Shown piece after piece: positions 1 through 10,873 of a stretch of DNA of 64,000 bases; position 1 is the first letter of the stretch, and every line of letters begins with the position of its first letter. The DNA comes from Anaeromyces robustus. Its lineage: Eukaryota > Neocallimastigomycota > Neocallimastigomycetes > Neocallimastigales > Neocallimastigaceae. The position numbers and the translations under genes were made by a program. The DNA is taken from positions 1 to 64,000 of the forward strand of contig MCFG01000119.1 of NCBI GenBank assembly GCA_002104895.1, in the 5' to 3' direction. The notes under the pieces were generated by a model. The model had not been told where the DNA came from. It did no database searches and worked only from the letters and a program-made list of their open reading frames with translations.

Positions 1-260
1 TATTAAGAATTAGGCGATGACAAAATTCTGCCTGTCTTAAAGTATCACTGTTGGAGAGACAAGCGGGGCCTATTCTGAAGCTCGTGGTATAAGGAGACGC
101 TATAGGAATGTTAGGGCTAATCTTAATGTCCCAGCAGTGAATACGACAGCAGCAGAGCAGTGGTATCCGTTACGGAATTCCCTTCACACCTACATGGTAT
201 TGCACAGCTGTGTAGGTCACATAATGGAGATGGGTCCCATTAATGTGAGTCTACATTATT
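1..260. other. Unidentified segment of higher G+C content, cut by the window edge
   Basis: This stretch has clearly higher G+C than anything else in the window and no homopolymer runs. Forward frame 2 is open from about position 41 into the repeat that follows, and reads like protein (Arg-rich, then WYPLRNSLHTYMVLHS). The reverse strand is also open over much of it, so coding is not certain. A consensus 5' splice site, GTGAGT, falls at 246-251, just before the A+T-rich repeat begins. I do not recognise the product and it does not look like 5S, SRP or ribosomal RNA. It may be the end of an exon or a relic of an element lying to the left. Confidence 0.3.
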
Positions 261-261
261 A

Positions 262-475
262 CTATTATTTAATTTTTTTAAATTCTATTTTGTTTTATTT
301 CATAACGTGGCTTTCATAATTTGTGTTAAAATTTTTTTCATTTTTTTATTTGTTTTTTATGCGCCTCATTGCAAAATTTAATATGCGCCCCATATCATAT
401 TGCGAAATGCAACACATTCAAGGCAGGGAATTTAATTCCGATACATTCATGTGATTTGCACATGATAAGTCTATA
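262..475. repeat. Partial copy of the CG-module repeat family
   Basis: Positions 290-421 are an inverted copy of 1248-1375 and a direct copy of 3063-3195. They share CATAACGTGGCTTTCATAAT, then GCGCC and TTGCGAAATGCAAC motifs. The following stretch 434-475, containing CATTCATGTGAT and CACATGAT, is repeated inverted at about 3200-3235. It appears to be the end of a truncated or nested copy of the same family as the two large fold-back units to the right. Confidence 0.7.
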
Positions 476-480
476 AAAAA

Positions 481-2255
481 TGGGAGAGTTGCATTTCGTA
501 ATGGGGCGCATAATTGTATAAATAATTAAATAAATAAAAATATAATATATAGAATTATTTAATAATTTTTTTTATTTAATAATATTTTTTTATTTAATAT
601 TTTTATTATATTAAATTTTTTTTTTAATATTGAATATTTTTTTAGTATTTTAATAATATTTTATTTATTTTTTTTATTTAATGATATTGAATATTTCTTC
701 AATATTTTTTTTATTTAATGATATTGAATATTTCTTCAATATTTTTTTATTTAATATTTTAATAATATTGAATATTTTTTTAATATTTCAATTCAAAAAA
801 ATTTTATAAAACTATTTAATTTTATAAAGACTTTTTATTTTTATATTTTTTTCTGTAAATAAGTAATTAATAAAAAATATTTATTTATTTGTTTCTTTTC
901 TTTATTCTAAAGTTCATATTATTTTTTTATTTATTATTTGTTATCGTCTTTTTAATAAAAATACATATATAATACTGTTATATTATTTATTATCTATTAT
1001 TTTATTTATTATTATTTATTTATCAAAAAAATAAAATAAATATATATTTAATTTTATAATGAATTTTTATTATTATTTTTAAATTTTTTTTTTTGTAATT
1101 AATAAGAAAGAAATATTTATTTATTTTCTATTCATTTATTTATATATATATTTTTTATTTATTTATTTAATTTTTTTAAATTCTATTTTATTTTATTTCA
1201 TAACGTGGCTTTCATAATTTGTGTTAAAAAATTTTTCATTTTTTTATGAATGTGTTGCATTTCGCAATATGATATGGGGCGCATATTAAATTTTTGCAAT
1301 GAGGCGCATAAAAAACAAATAAAAAAATGAAAAATTTTTTAACACAAATTATGAAAGCCACGTTATGAAATAAAATAAAATAGAATTTAAAAAAATTAAA
1401 TAAATAAATAAAAAATATATATATAAATAAATGAATAGAAAATAAACAAATAAATAAATATTTCTTTTCTTATTAATTACTTACAAAAAAAAAATAAAAT
1501 AAAAAAATTAAAAAAAAAAAAATTTTTATAAAATTAAGTATATTTATATTATTTTTTTGATAAATGAATAATAATAAATAAAATAAAAGATAATAAATAA
1601 CAGTATTATATATGTATTTTTATTAAAAAGACGATAACAAGTAATAAATAAAACAATAATATAAATTTTAGAATAAAGAAAAGAAACAAATAAATAAATA
1701 TTTTTTTATAAATTACTTATTTACAAAAAAAAATATAAAAATAAAAATTCATTATAAAATTAAATATTTTTATAAAATTTTTTTGATTTGAAATATTAAA
1801 AGAAATATTCAATATTATTAAAATATTAAATAAAAATTATAATTAAATAAAAAAAAATATTCAAAAAATATTCAATATTATTAAAATATTAAATAAAAAA
1901 ATATTGAAGAAATATTCAATATCATTAAATAAAAAAAATAAATAAAATATTATTAAAATACTAAAAAAATATTCAATATCATTAAATAAAAAAAATAAAT
2001 AAAATATTATTAAAATACTAAAAAAATATTCAATATCATTAAATAAAAAAAATAAATAAAATATTATTAAAATACTAAAAAAAATTCAATGTTAAAAAAA
2101 TATTTAATATTATTAAATCATTAAATAAAAATATTATTAACTAAAAAAATATTATTAAATAAATAATTCTTTATATTATATTTTTATTTATTTAATTATT
2201 TATACAATTATGCGCCCCATTGCGAAATGCAACATTGCGAAATGCAACTCTCCCA
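481..2255. repeat. 1.8 kb fold-back (palindromic) element, copy 1
   Basis: This is a near-complete inverted repeat. The left arm is about 481-1247, the right arm about 1311-2255, and a 63-bp loop lies at 1248-1310. The left tip TGGGAGAGTTGCATTTCG is matched by CGAAATGCAACTCTCCCA at the right tip. Matching internal marks include CATAACGTGGCTTTCATAAT (1199-1218) against its complement (about 1345-1365), and the GTTATCGTC and ATAATACTGTTAT segments against partners near 1635 and 1600. The loop is not random: it holds an extra copy of the CG module (TTGCATTTCGCAATATG...GGGGCGCAT...GAGGCGCAT). No ORF is present, so it is non-autonomous. No clear target-site duplication can be called in this sequence context. 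Confidence 0.85.
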
Positions 2256-2745
2256 TATAATTTTTGTGTGTATATATTTCATTTCACAATGTTGAATTTC
2301 GCAATGGAGCGCATAATTATATAAATAATTAAATAAATAAAAATATATATAATAAAGTAATAAATTATTTAATATTATCTTTTTTAATAATATTGAATAT
2401 TTTTTTCATTTTTTTATTTAATAAAATTTAAATATTCTTTTCTTTAATGTTTTAATAATATTTAATATTCTTTTTTATTATCTATTATTTTATTTTATTT
2501 AGTATTAATCATTTAAAATAAATATATATTTAATTTTATAATTAATTTTTTTTTTCTTTTATTATTATATTAAGTTTTTTTTTTTTTTGTTTTGTTTTGT
2601 TTTGTTTTATTATTATTATTAATAAAGTTTTAATGTTATAGAATGTTTTATTGTTTTTTAAAAATATATGATAAATAATTATTATTACTATTGTAAAATT
2701 TATTTTATATATAAAATAAATTAATAAAATATATGTCAAATATAT

Positions 2746-2810
2746 ATAATATAATATAATATAATATAATATAATATAATATAATATAATATAATATAAT
2801 ATAATATAAT
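2746..2810. repeat. (ATAAT)13 pentanucleotide array
   Basis: Thirteen perfect tandem copies of ATAAT lie inside the left arm of the 5.4 kb element. No equivalent array is seen at the mirrored position in the right arm, so it expanded after the arms formed. Confidence 0.95.
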
Positions 2811-3240
2811 GTATATATAATGTTTATAAGTTATAGAATAATAGAATATTCTATAGATATATTGTCATATTCACTATCAATTGTTCTCACATGTTCACCC
2901 TATATTTCATATATTTATAGAATATTTTATTATTATATAACTTATAAATATATAATATAATATTTTTTTTATATATTAATATTTTAATTAATATATAAAA
3001 AATATATATATTTATATTTATTTTGTTTCTTTTCTATTCATATATATATATTTTTTATTATATATATATTATTTTATTTCATAACTTGGCTTTCATAATT
3101 TGTGTTAAAAAATATTAATTTTTTAATTTATTTGCGTCTCATTTACAAAAATTTACTATGCGCCCCATTTCATATTACCAAATCCAACTTTCCATTTTTT
3201 GTAGATTCATCATGTGTTATCACATGAATGTATTCTATGC

Positions 3241-3777
3241 CTTTTGTGTGTAGATAAGTTCTTTATTTTTTATTATTAATATATTATTATTTTATTTCTC
3301 TTTTATATGTTATGTCCTCTCTATACTATAATTAATTATTATGAACTATACTAAACTAAGCTAAAAAAAAAAAAAAATTAAAGTAAAATGAATTAAAATA
3401 ATAAAAGAATTAGTACAATATTAAAATAGAAAAAAAATAGATATATTTTAAGTCCACAAAATTAGTAAATAATAAATTAAATAATAAATAAAGAGATAGA
3501 TATAAAATATATAAATAAATGTTAATAAACAGATTTTTCTTTTTCTAATTATTCAAAATAAAACTCTAAAAAATATAAATCTAATCTATATTGAAAATTT
3601 ATTTGAATCATATATTAATGTCAAATTTTTAATAAATTATATAAAAAAGATTTATATCAAAATTATAATATAAATTGACTTAAAAATATATAATGTATGA
3701 CCAAATTTTATGTCTAGCATTAACAACAAATTAGAATATTTTTTATATTTTTTATATAAATTTTATTATATTTAACA

Positions 3778-3837
<60 letters not shown>

Positions 3838-4241
3838 ATATAAATTAAAATATTAATATATTAATAAATTAATAAATTATTTTTTTTTTTTTAAATATAA
3901 ATTTAATTTTCATAATTAATTTAAAAAATGACTCGAATATGTCCAATTTTTTTTTTAATTATGTTCATTTTAAAAAATAAAAAATACAATAAAAAATACA
4001 AATCAGAAAAAAAAAAAAAGGAAAAAAAATTAAATAAATAAATAAATAAAAAATATTAAAATTTCTTTTTTCTATTCCTTTCATTTTTATAACAATAATT
4101 AAAAAAAGAAAAAAAACATAAAAAAATAAAATATCAATATATAATATCATTTTAAAAATCTATAAATTTATATAAGTTTAAATTAAGTTTTCCTCTTTAT
4201 TTTTTCTTTTTTTATAATTATATCCTATAATGAAACAAATT
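3241..4241. other. Left part of the 5.4 kb element's centre; no supported gene
   Basis: A+T-rich sequence with an (AAAT)n microsatellite at about 3779-3846. The run 3520-3665 is open in one + frame for about 50 codons with mixed amino-acid content, which may be a coding relic, but it has no start codon, no homologue I recognise and stops on both sides. Confidence 0.5.
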
Positions 4242-4300
4242 ATGTTTACAAAAGAATTATTTGAAGTTATAAAAGGAAAAATATTAAAAAAAAGGAAGAT

Positions 4301-4690
4301 ATGATATATGAAGATATTAAAAAGGAAAATATAAAAATGAAAAATATTAAAAAGGAAAATATTAAAAAGGAAAATAATCAATTGAAAATTGCTAAAATTG
4401 GAAATGATTCAATAAATAGAAGTAATATAAAAATTAGATCAGTTAGAGCTATTAGTGATTCTTTTTCATTAATATGTTTTAGAAGAAAGTTAAAAACAAA
4501 TGGATCTGATTTATCTTTCTTTGAAAGACATTATAATCTTTATGAAAATAAAAAACCAAATGATTTTTTATATTATTTTAATATTTTTTTTGATGGAGAA
4601 AATTTTAATTCAAAATTCCAATATAGAATCAATTTTAATAAATTTCCAATTCTATTAGATTATAATTGTAAGAATAATAAAATATATTGA
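4301..4690 (+). CDS. Orphan 129-aa ORF inside the 5.4 kb repeat element
   Basis: I do not recognise this protein. The first 45 residues are Lys/Ile/Asn/Glu-rich with a repeated KKENIK motif. Residues 46-129 have a more varied, protein-like composition (ISDSFSLICFRRKLK, then SFFERHYNLYENKKP), with aromatic residues throughout and no signal peptide or obvious membrane span. A short ORF beginning MFTKELFEVIKGK at 4242 overlaps the start in another frame across an A-run, so the first ATG at 4301 may not be the original start and the gene may be 5'-broken by a frameshift. It lies alone in the centre of a long inverted-repeat element. It could be element cargo, a captured gene fragment or chance; codon use is as A+T-biased as the real genes nearby. 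Confidence 0.4.
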   Translation: MIYEDIKKENIKMKNIKKENIKKENNQLKIAKIGNDSINRSNIKIRSVRAISDSFSLICFRRKLKTNGSDLSFFERHYNLYENKKPNDFLYYFNIFFDGENFNSKFQYRINFNKFPILLDYNCKNNKIY

Positions 4691-6734
4691 AAAATATTTT
4701 ATATTTTGAAAAAAAAAATTTCTTTTTAAGTAAAGAAAAGAATATATTTATTTTATTAATAGAAAGGAAATGAAAATGAAGAAGAAAAATTAATATGAAT
4801 AAATGAAAATTAAGACTAACTAAACGCACACATACACATTCACATATATACGAAAAAAAAACAAGTATATTAAACAATAACTTTAAATTAAAAAATAATA
4901 ATAATAAATTAAATAATATTTATATTTGATAAAGTTAAATATTAATGTTAATTATTATATAACTATAATTGAAAAAAAAAATATTAAAACAACAAAATAT
5001 ATCAATTTCATGATAAATTTATATATATTTATATTATATACATGATATTTGTTTTATATGATTCATATATATAATGTGTATTTAATTATATTTTATTATA
5101 TTTTATTTAATCTTATTAGTTGAATAGATTATACATCTATTAATGTATTTATTATCTTTTAATTAATTTTTTTTTGATTTTGTAAAAGTTTTTCAGGTAT
5201 ACTATTATGTTATTTAAATAAAAAAAAACAACTTACTGATAAATGCAAATTAAATATTATTAATTTATGACAGTTATCTATATATATCTATATATGAGGT
5301 ATAAAGAAAAATTTTTATTTTGTAATTATTTGAAATATAATTTTTTTTTATATTGAATTATTATATGTCCATTATATATTTTTATTACATTATTATCAAT
5401 ATTTTTTTATTATAATAATAGTATTTCATCATTTAATATTTTTTTTAGAAACAATTATAACAATATTATATATATAATACTTATTATTTAAAATAATATT
5501 ATAGCAGTTAAAGGTTAAATGGTCTTCAAATACATTAAAAAATGGAATAAACTCTATTTTTAATTAATAATCAATAAAGTAATAATAATAATTTTGGATG
5601 GAATTATTAATGACTAAAGTTACACAAGAATGTTCAATAATCATATATATTAATACATATTCAAAAAGTATTTTAGAAACAAAAAAATAAAATAAAATAA
5701 AATAAAATAAATAATATATATAAAAAAAATAAATTAGGTTATTAATAATATATATTTTTTTATTTATTTTAAATACATAGTTTTATTTTTTAATATTTTA
5801 ATATATATATATTTATTATATTATTATATTAATTAAATATATTAATGTTAAAAAAGTAATTAAAAAAAACAAAAAAAACAAAACAAAAAAAGAAGTTTCG
5901 TTAATCAAAAAAGAATGCATATAAAAAAAAACTAAATAATTTTAAATAATTTTATTTATATTTGTATTTATTTTTTTTTTTATTATTTAAATTCCTCTTT
6001 ATATTTTGTAAATTTGTTGTCAGTCACTAAAAAGTGGAAATTCTTAATTTTAATCTTTTAATTATAAAATGAAAACAATTTTTTTTTATTAATTTGTATA
6101 CTTTATTTATTTATTAAAAATAAACTTTTTTCTTTTTTTTTTTATAATTTTTTTTTTTATATTTTTTTTTTTTGATTTTATTTTATTTTTTTTTAAATAT
6201 TTTTTTTTTTGCTAATACTTCTTTTATCGTATTTTTTAAAATATTTTTTAACATTCGTTTAACATTTTTTTAATATTTGGCTTATATCTAATATTCTTTT
6301 CAAAATAAAAATTTAGTAAGATTTCATAGAAAATGGCTAATATTCATAATATTTTTAATTTATCTTTTAATTAGTTAAAAAATAAAAAAATAGTCTTTTT
6401 TATATATACATTTATATTTATCTACTTATTTATTTAAAGCCATAAACTATTCATTTATATAATTGATTAAATTAATTTTTTTATGATGTATAATTAATTT
6501 ATTTATTTATTTAGATTAATTATTCAATTAATTAATTAATTCATTAATTATTTATTATTATTTATTTATTTATTTTTTGGTTGATTATATATATAACAAA
6601 TTTTTATAATAATAAAGTTTTTCATGTTTCATATTTTAATATTAAGTGTAAATTATTGAAAAGTTTTTTTTTTTAAATAATATAAATTCTAGATAAATTT
6701 TAATTTAAAAATTCTTTACATTATTTATATATTA
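4691..6734. other. Right part of the 5.4 kb element's centre; no gene seen
   Basis: About 2 kb of A/T homopolymer and short ATT/TTA motifs. I find no ORF with coding-like composition on either strand and no RNA gene. Confidence 0.6.
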
Positions 6735-7171
6735 ATCATGTGACGAAAGTGTTTCAATTCGTAATAAGAAATAGGGCTCACAATAAAATTTTTTAATGAG
6801 GCGTATAATAAATAAAGATTTTTTAACATAAATTATGAAAGCCACGTTATGAATTAAAATAATATATAATTAAAAAAAATATAAATAAATGAATAGAAAA
6901 AAATAAATAAATTTTTTTTATCAATTGCTTAATTACTAAAAAAAAGAATTAAAACAAAAAATAAAAATTCATTATAGAATTAAATATATTTATTAAATGA
7001 ATAATAATAAATAAAATAATATATAATAAGTAATGTAGTAGTATTATATATGTATATATTTTATTAAAAAATGATAATAATTAATAAATAAAAAAGCAAT
7101 ACTATAAACTTTAGACAATTTAAAATTAATATATTAAATTTTTTTGATTTGAAAAATTTTTTAATATAAAA

Positions 7172-7440
7172 TGGAAGAAAATCTAAAAACTGGAATTCGA
7201 ACTAATTAAAAGTGGTTATAATAAAAATGATATTGTTGAATTATGATTTAATTGTTTATTTGATTTAAATAAATATAAATTATAACAAATGAAAATGATC
7301 ACTAAAATTATAAATTATAATTAATTGACTGTCAAAATTATCCTAAAAAATATAAATCTAATTCAATAATGATAATCAAAGAATTTTAATTATCATAGAA
7401 TTTGGTTAGTTTGAAAAATATTAATATATTTATTAATAAA
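7172..7440 (+). pseudogene. Probable decayed coding scrap in the right arm of the 5.4 kb element
   Basis: This stretch has no counterpart in the left arm or in the 481-2255 unit, and its base composition differs from the surrounding arm. One + frame from about 7206 reads LIKSGYNKNDIVEL, stop, FNCLFDLNKYKL, stop, QMKMITKI, which looks like a host protein interrupted by nonsense codons. The family is unknown; Leu/Asn/Lys-rich helical repeats in this style are common in gut-fungal multigene families. It may have been inserted into, or captured by, the element. Confidence 0.35.
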
Positions 7441-7739
7441 TTATTAATAAGTAATAATATTATTATTTTAAATAAAAAGGAATATTAAATATTAAATAAA
7501 AAATATTAAATACTATTAAAACATCAACAAAAAGAGTATTCAATATTATTAAAATATTAAATAAAAAATATTCAAAAATATTCAATTTTATTAAAATATT
7601 ATAGAAAAAATAATATTATTATATTATTTATTTATATATTATATTTTTATTTATTTAATTATTTATATAATTATGCGCCTCATTGCGAAATGCAACTCAC
7701 AAATCTTTATCATGCGCCCCTTGGAGTAGAAGCAATTTA

Positions 7740-7883
7740 CATTATATAGTATTAATATATGATTTAATTTTATTTATATATTCATTTATTTAAAAGTAGT
7801 AATTATTTTATGTTAACATTTATTATTTATCATATTTTATCCATTTCTTTAAGAATTATTAATGAATGTAGTACCACATCCAT

Positions 7884-7930
<47 letters not shown>

Positions 7931-8284
7931 TAATATTTAATAATTAAAAATCTTTTTATGTATTATTTTTTTATCTTTTTATATTTTTTGAAATATTAAT
8001 AATATAATTTAATTTTTTAATGTTATACAATAATTACAAATCTCAAACTTTATTTAATATTGATAATATAATCATGTAACAATGACTGACTCAATTTAAT
8101 TTATTTAATTAGATTATATATTATTTATATTTATTTATATATTATTATGTTGAATAATATAAAATTTCAAGGAATTAAAATTATTAATTGATAATTCATT
8201 TCATTATTTCCTCTTTTATATAAAAAAGATTTTTTTTTTTTTAATAATTTTTTTTATTTATTTTATTAGAATTGAATAAAAAAA
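7740..8284. other. 5' intergenic region of the first CBM1 gene
   Basis: Contains an (ATTT)n array at about 7880-7932. From about 8000 onward the sequence shows scattered similarity to 12040-12300 and 15400-15600, upstream of the second and third units of the tandem triplication. No gene seen. Confidence 0.6.
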
Positions 8285-8316
8285 ATTATATATATATTGA
8301 TTATATATATAAAAAT
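8285..8316 (+). promoter_or_regulatory. TATA-type promoter element shared by the triplicated genes
   Basis: A 32-bp block (ATTATATATATATTGATTAT, then ATATATAAAAAT) lies about 100 bp before the ATG of the first CBM1 gene. The identical 32 bp occurs at 12320-12351 before the second gene and, with three changes, at 15661-15692 before the degenerate third copy. Each copy is followed by an (AAT)n tract. Its conservation in diverged flanks suggests promoter or transcription-start function; that role is inferred. Confidence 0.5.
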
Positions 8317-8415
8317 ATTGATAATAATAATAATAATAATAATAATGATAATAATAATAATAATATTAATTTCTTATATTTCTTAAAAAAAAAAAAAAAA
8401 GATTGAAAATTGAAA

Positions 8416-10020
8416 ATGCAATTAAATATTTCTTTATTTTTGATTTATTTAGTTCTTTTGGTTTATGTGAATTGTTCATGTATACCTACGTATAGTAAAT
8501 CAAAAGCTATTTCTTCTAAAGTTATTTCTTCTAAAACTCTTCCTTCTAACAATCTTCAAAAAAGATATTGCACTACTACAAAAGTTGGTTGTGTTATGTC
8601 AACTATTTGTGGAATGGTAAAATCTGTACCTGCTTCATTTACAAAAATAGATACTAATACTTTACCAAGTATTACTAAAAATACAGCTACTCTTGAAAAT
8701 ATTAATATTACCACTGAAACTGTACCAACTACTAGTTGTCCACCAAAAGGTAATCATTTATTAAAGTCATCTAAATGTGAATACAATGGTGGTGTTTTTC
8801 ATCTATCTACAATTACTGCATCTTATAATGGTGAACCATGTACCACTGTTGATGGTACTTGTGAATATTCAAGTACAAAATCTATAGCTAAAACAATTTC
8901 AAAAACTGTTCCTACTATTATTCCTTCTACCACTTCTAGTGTATCAAGAATACCTACTAATTGCCCAATAAAAGGTAATCACTTATTAAAGTCATCTAAA
9001 TGTGAATACAATGGTGGTGTTTTTCATCTATCCACAATTACTGCATCTTATAATGGTGAACCATGTACCATTGTTGATGGTACTTGTGAATATCCAAGTA
9101 CAAAATCTATAGCTAAAACGACTTCTAAAACTGTTCCTACTATTATTCCTACTACCACTGATATTCCTAATACTATTACGGTTATTGATAATGAACCTTT
9201 ACCAACAATACCATATTCAACTAAAACTAAAGTACCAACCACTTCTGGTATATCAAGAACAATTACTAATTGTCCACCAAAAAATATTCACTTATTAAAG
9301 TCATCTGAATGTGTATACCATGGTGGTGCTTTTTACCAATCCACAATTATTTCAACTTATAATGGTGAACCATGTTATACTATTGATGGTACTTGTGATT
9401 ATTTAAAGACAAAATTTATATCTAAAACAACTTCTAAAACTATTCCTACAATTATTCCTACAACCACGGATACTGAAACTTTAACAACAATACCATATAC
9501 AACTAAAACTACTAAAGTACCAACCACTTCTGGTATATCAAGAACAATTACTAATTGTCCACCAAAAAATATTCACTTATTAAAGTCATCTGAATGTGTA
9601 TACCATGGTGGTGCTTTTTACCAATCCACAATTATTTCAACTTATAATGGTGAACCATGTTATACTGTTGATGGTACTTGTGATTATTTAAAGACAAAAT
9701 TTATTTCTAAAACAACTTCTAAAACTATTCCTACAACAACAACAACAACAACCGCTAAAACTATTCCTACTACAACAAAATGTATTTCTGGAACTATAAC
9801 TATTACTGAAAAAGAAGAAGAAACAGTTACTTTAAGAGAAACTATTACTGTTACTATAAATGGTGAAAAAACCTCAACTGCAGAAAAGGAAGATGATAAA
9901 AATTGTGCTTCACAATGGGCTCAATGTGGTGGTACTGATTATAATGGACCTAAATGCTGTAAATCTGGTTTAATTTGTCAAAAAATAAGTAATTATTATT
10001 CTCAATGTATCAAAAAATAG
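8416..10020 (+). CDS. Secreted Thr-rich protein with four 4-Cys modules and a C-terminal CBM1
   Basis: A 534-residue secreted protein that probably binds crystalline cellulose. An in-frame TTG lies two codons upstream, but the first ATG at 8416 is the natural eukaryotic start and opens a clean signal peptide (MQLNISLFLIYLVLLVYVNC). A Cys-containing N-terminal segment (residues 21-65) follows. Four copies of a 44-residue module lie at about 108-151, 183-226, 286-329 and 381-424. Each has four cysteines in the order CPPKxxH, C, GG, YNGEPC, DGTC, and they are separated by Thr/Ser-rich linkers (KTIPTTTT) that are likely O-glycosylated. A KETVTLRETITVTI-like strand follows, and then a family-1 carbohydrate-binding module at 497-531 (CASQWAQCGG...GPKCC...C...YYSQC). 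Modules 3 and 4 are nearly identical, showing recent internal duplication. No catalytic domain is present. No intron. Paralogue of 12493-13821. Confidence 0.9.
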   Translation: MQLNISLFLIYLVLLVYVNCSCIPTYSKSKAISSKVISSKTLPSNNLQKRYCTTTKVGCVMSTICGMVKSVPASFTKIDTNTLPSITKNTATLENINITTETVPTTSCPPKGNHLLKSSKCEYNGGVFHLSTITASYNGEPCTTVDGTCEYSSTKSIAKTISKTVPTIIPSTTSSVSRIPTNCPIKGNHLLKSSKCEYNGGVFHLSTITASYNGEPCTIVDGTCEYPSTKSIAKTTSKTVPTIIPTTTDIPNTITVIDNEPLPTIPYSTKTKVPTTSGISRTITNCPPKNIHLLKSSECVYHGGAFYQSTIISTYNGEPCYTIDGTCDYLKTKFISKTTSKTIPTIIPTTTDTETLTTIPYTTKTTKVPTTSGISRTITNCPPKNIHLLKSSECVYHGGAFYQSTIISTYNGEPCYTVDGTCDYLKTKFISKTTSKTIPTTTTTTTAKTIPTTTKCISGTITITEKEEETVTLRETITVTINGEKTSTAEKEDDKNCASQWAQCGGTDYNGPKCCKSGLICQKISNYYSQCIKK

Positions 10021-10257
10021 GTGAATATTATTGTCAATTTGTCGAAAAGAAATAATAATTATTTTCAATATATTTAAGAAATATAATATTATAAAGCCAA
10101 GAGGAAAAAAAAAAAAAGAGAAAATTAACAAATAACGAAAAAGAAAAAAAGTTGATAAATAAAAATTTTAGTTATTATTTTTATTATTAAATATTTTTTT
10201 TTTCTATAAATATTTATTTTTATTAATTTTTATTTTATATTTTTATAAGTTAAAATT

Positions 10258-10400
10258 AAAATAAAATAAAATAAAATAAAATAAAATAAAATAAAATAAA
10301 ATAAAATAAAATAAAATAAAATAAAATAAAATAAAATAAAATAAAATAAAATAAAATAAAATAAAATAAAATAAAATAAAATAAAATAAAATAAAATAAA
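10258..10400. repeat. (AAAAT)n array, about 28 copies
   Basis: An uninterrupted run of AAAAT pentamers 3' of the first CBM1 gene. The same unit, reverse-complemented, forms the perfect array at 39351-39580. Confidence 0.95.
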
Positions 10401-10712
10401 TATAAATATTATTTTTATTATTAATATATAAAAAATATTATTACATTATTTGAAATTTAATAATAGACATATCATAGAATCAAATAATCTTTTTGATTCA
10501 TTTTTATTTTTATTTTTATTTTTTTTTTTTAAGTATAAATATTAAAATGAATAAATAATAAATATTAAAAAAAATAATATATATAAATAAAAATAATATA
10601 TATAAATATTATATTACCAAATAATAATAATAAAAAGTAAAAAATGAAAATGAAATAAAACAAATAAAATAAAACAAATAAAATAAAAAATAAAAAATAA
10701 AAAGTTTACAAA

Positions 10713-10873
10713 TAAAAAATAAAAAATAAAAAATAAAAAATAAAAAATAAAAAATAAAAAATAAAAAATAAAAAATAAAAAATAAAAAATAAAAAATAAA
10801 AAATAAAAAATAAAAAATAAAAAATAAAAAATAAAAAATAAAAAATAAAAAATAAAAAATAAAAAATAAAAAA
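10713..10873. repeat. (TAAAAAA)23 heptanucleotide array
   Basis: Twenty-three perfect copies of the 7-mer TAAAAAA, decaying at the right edge into TAAAA/TAAAAAA mixtures. Confidence 0.95.

Larger units (their letters stand above)
2289..7709. repeat. 5.4 kb element with about 0.95 kb inverted arms, same family
   Basis: The left end (2289-2370; ATTTCGCAATGGAGCGCATAA and onward) is inverted at 7621-7709, where TTATGCGCCTCATTGCGAAA is read on the + strand. The inner ends also pair: 3063-3195 (TTTCATAACTTGGCTTTCAT, GCGTCTC, ATGCGCCCC) against 6750-6860 (ATGAGGCGTAT, ATGAAAGCCACGTTATGAA). The arms are diverged and contain indels; the right arm carries about 270 bp of extra sequence (7172-7440). 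The roughly 3.5 kb centre (3241-6734) holds the ORF at 4301-4690. Termini and loop-side modules have the same order as in the 481-2255 unit, so this looks like a longer, older relative of it. Confidence 0.7.

Noticed and set aside
8410-8415. TTG-initiated starts two codons before the ATG of both CBM1 genes
   Set aside because: Nuclear fungal genes start at ATG; the ATGs at 8416 and 12493 begin ideal signal peptides and are conserved between the paralogues.
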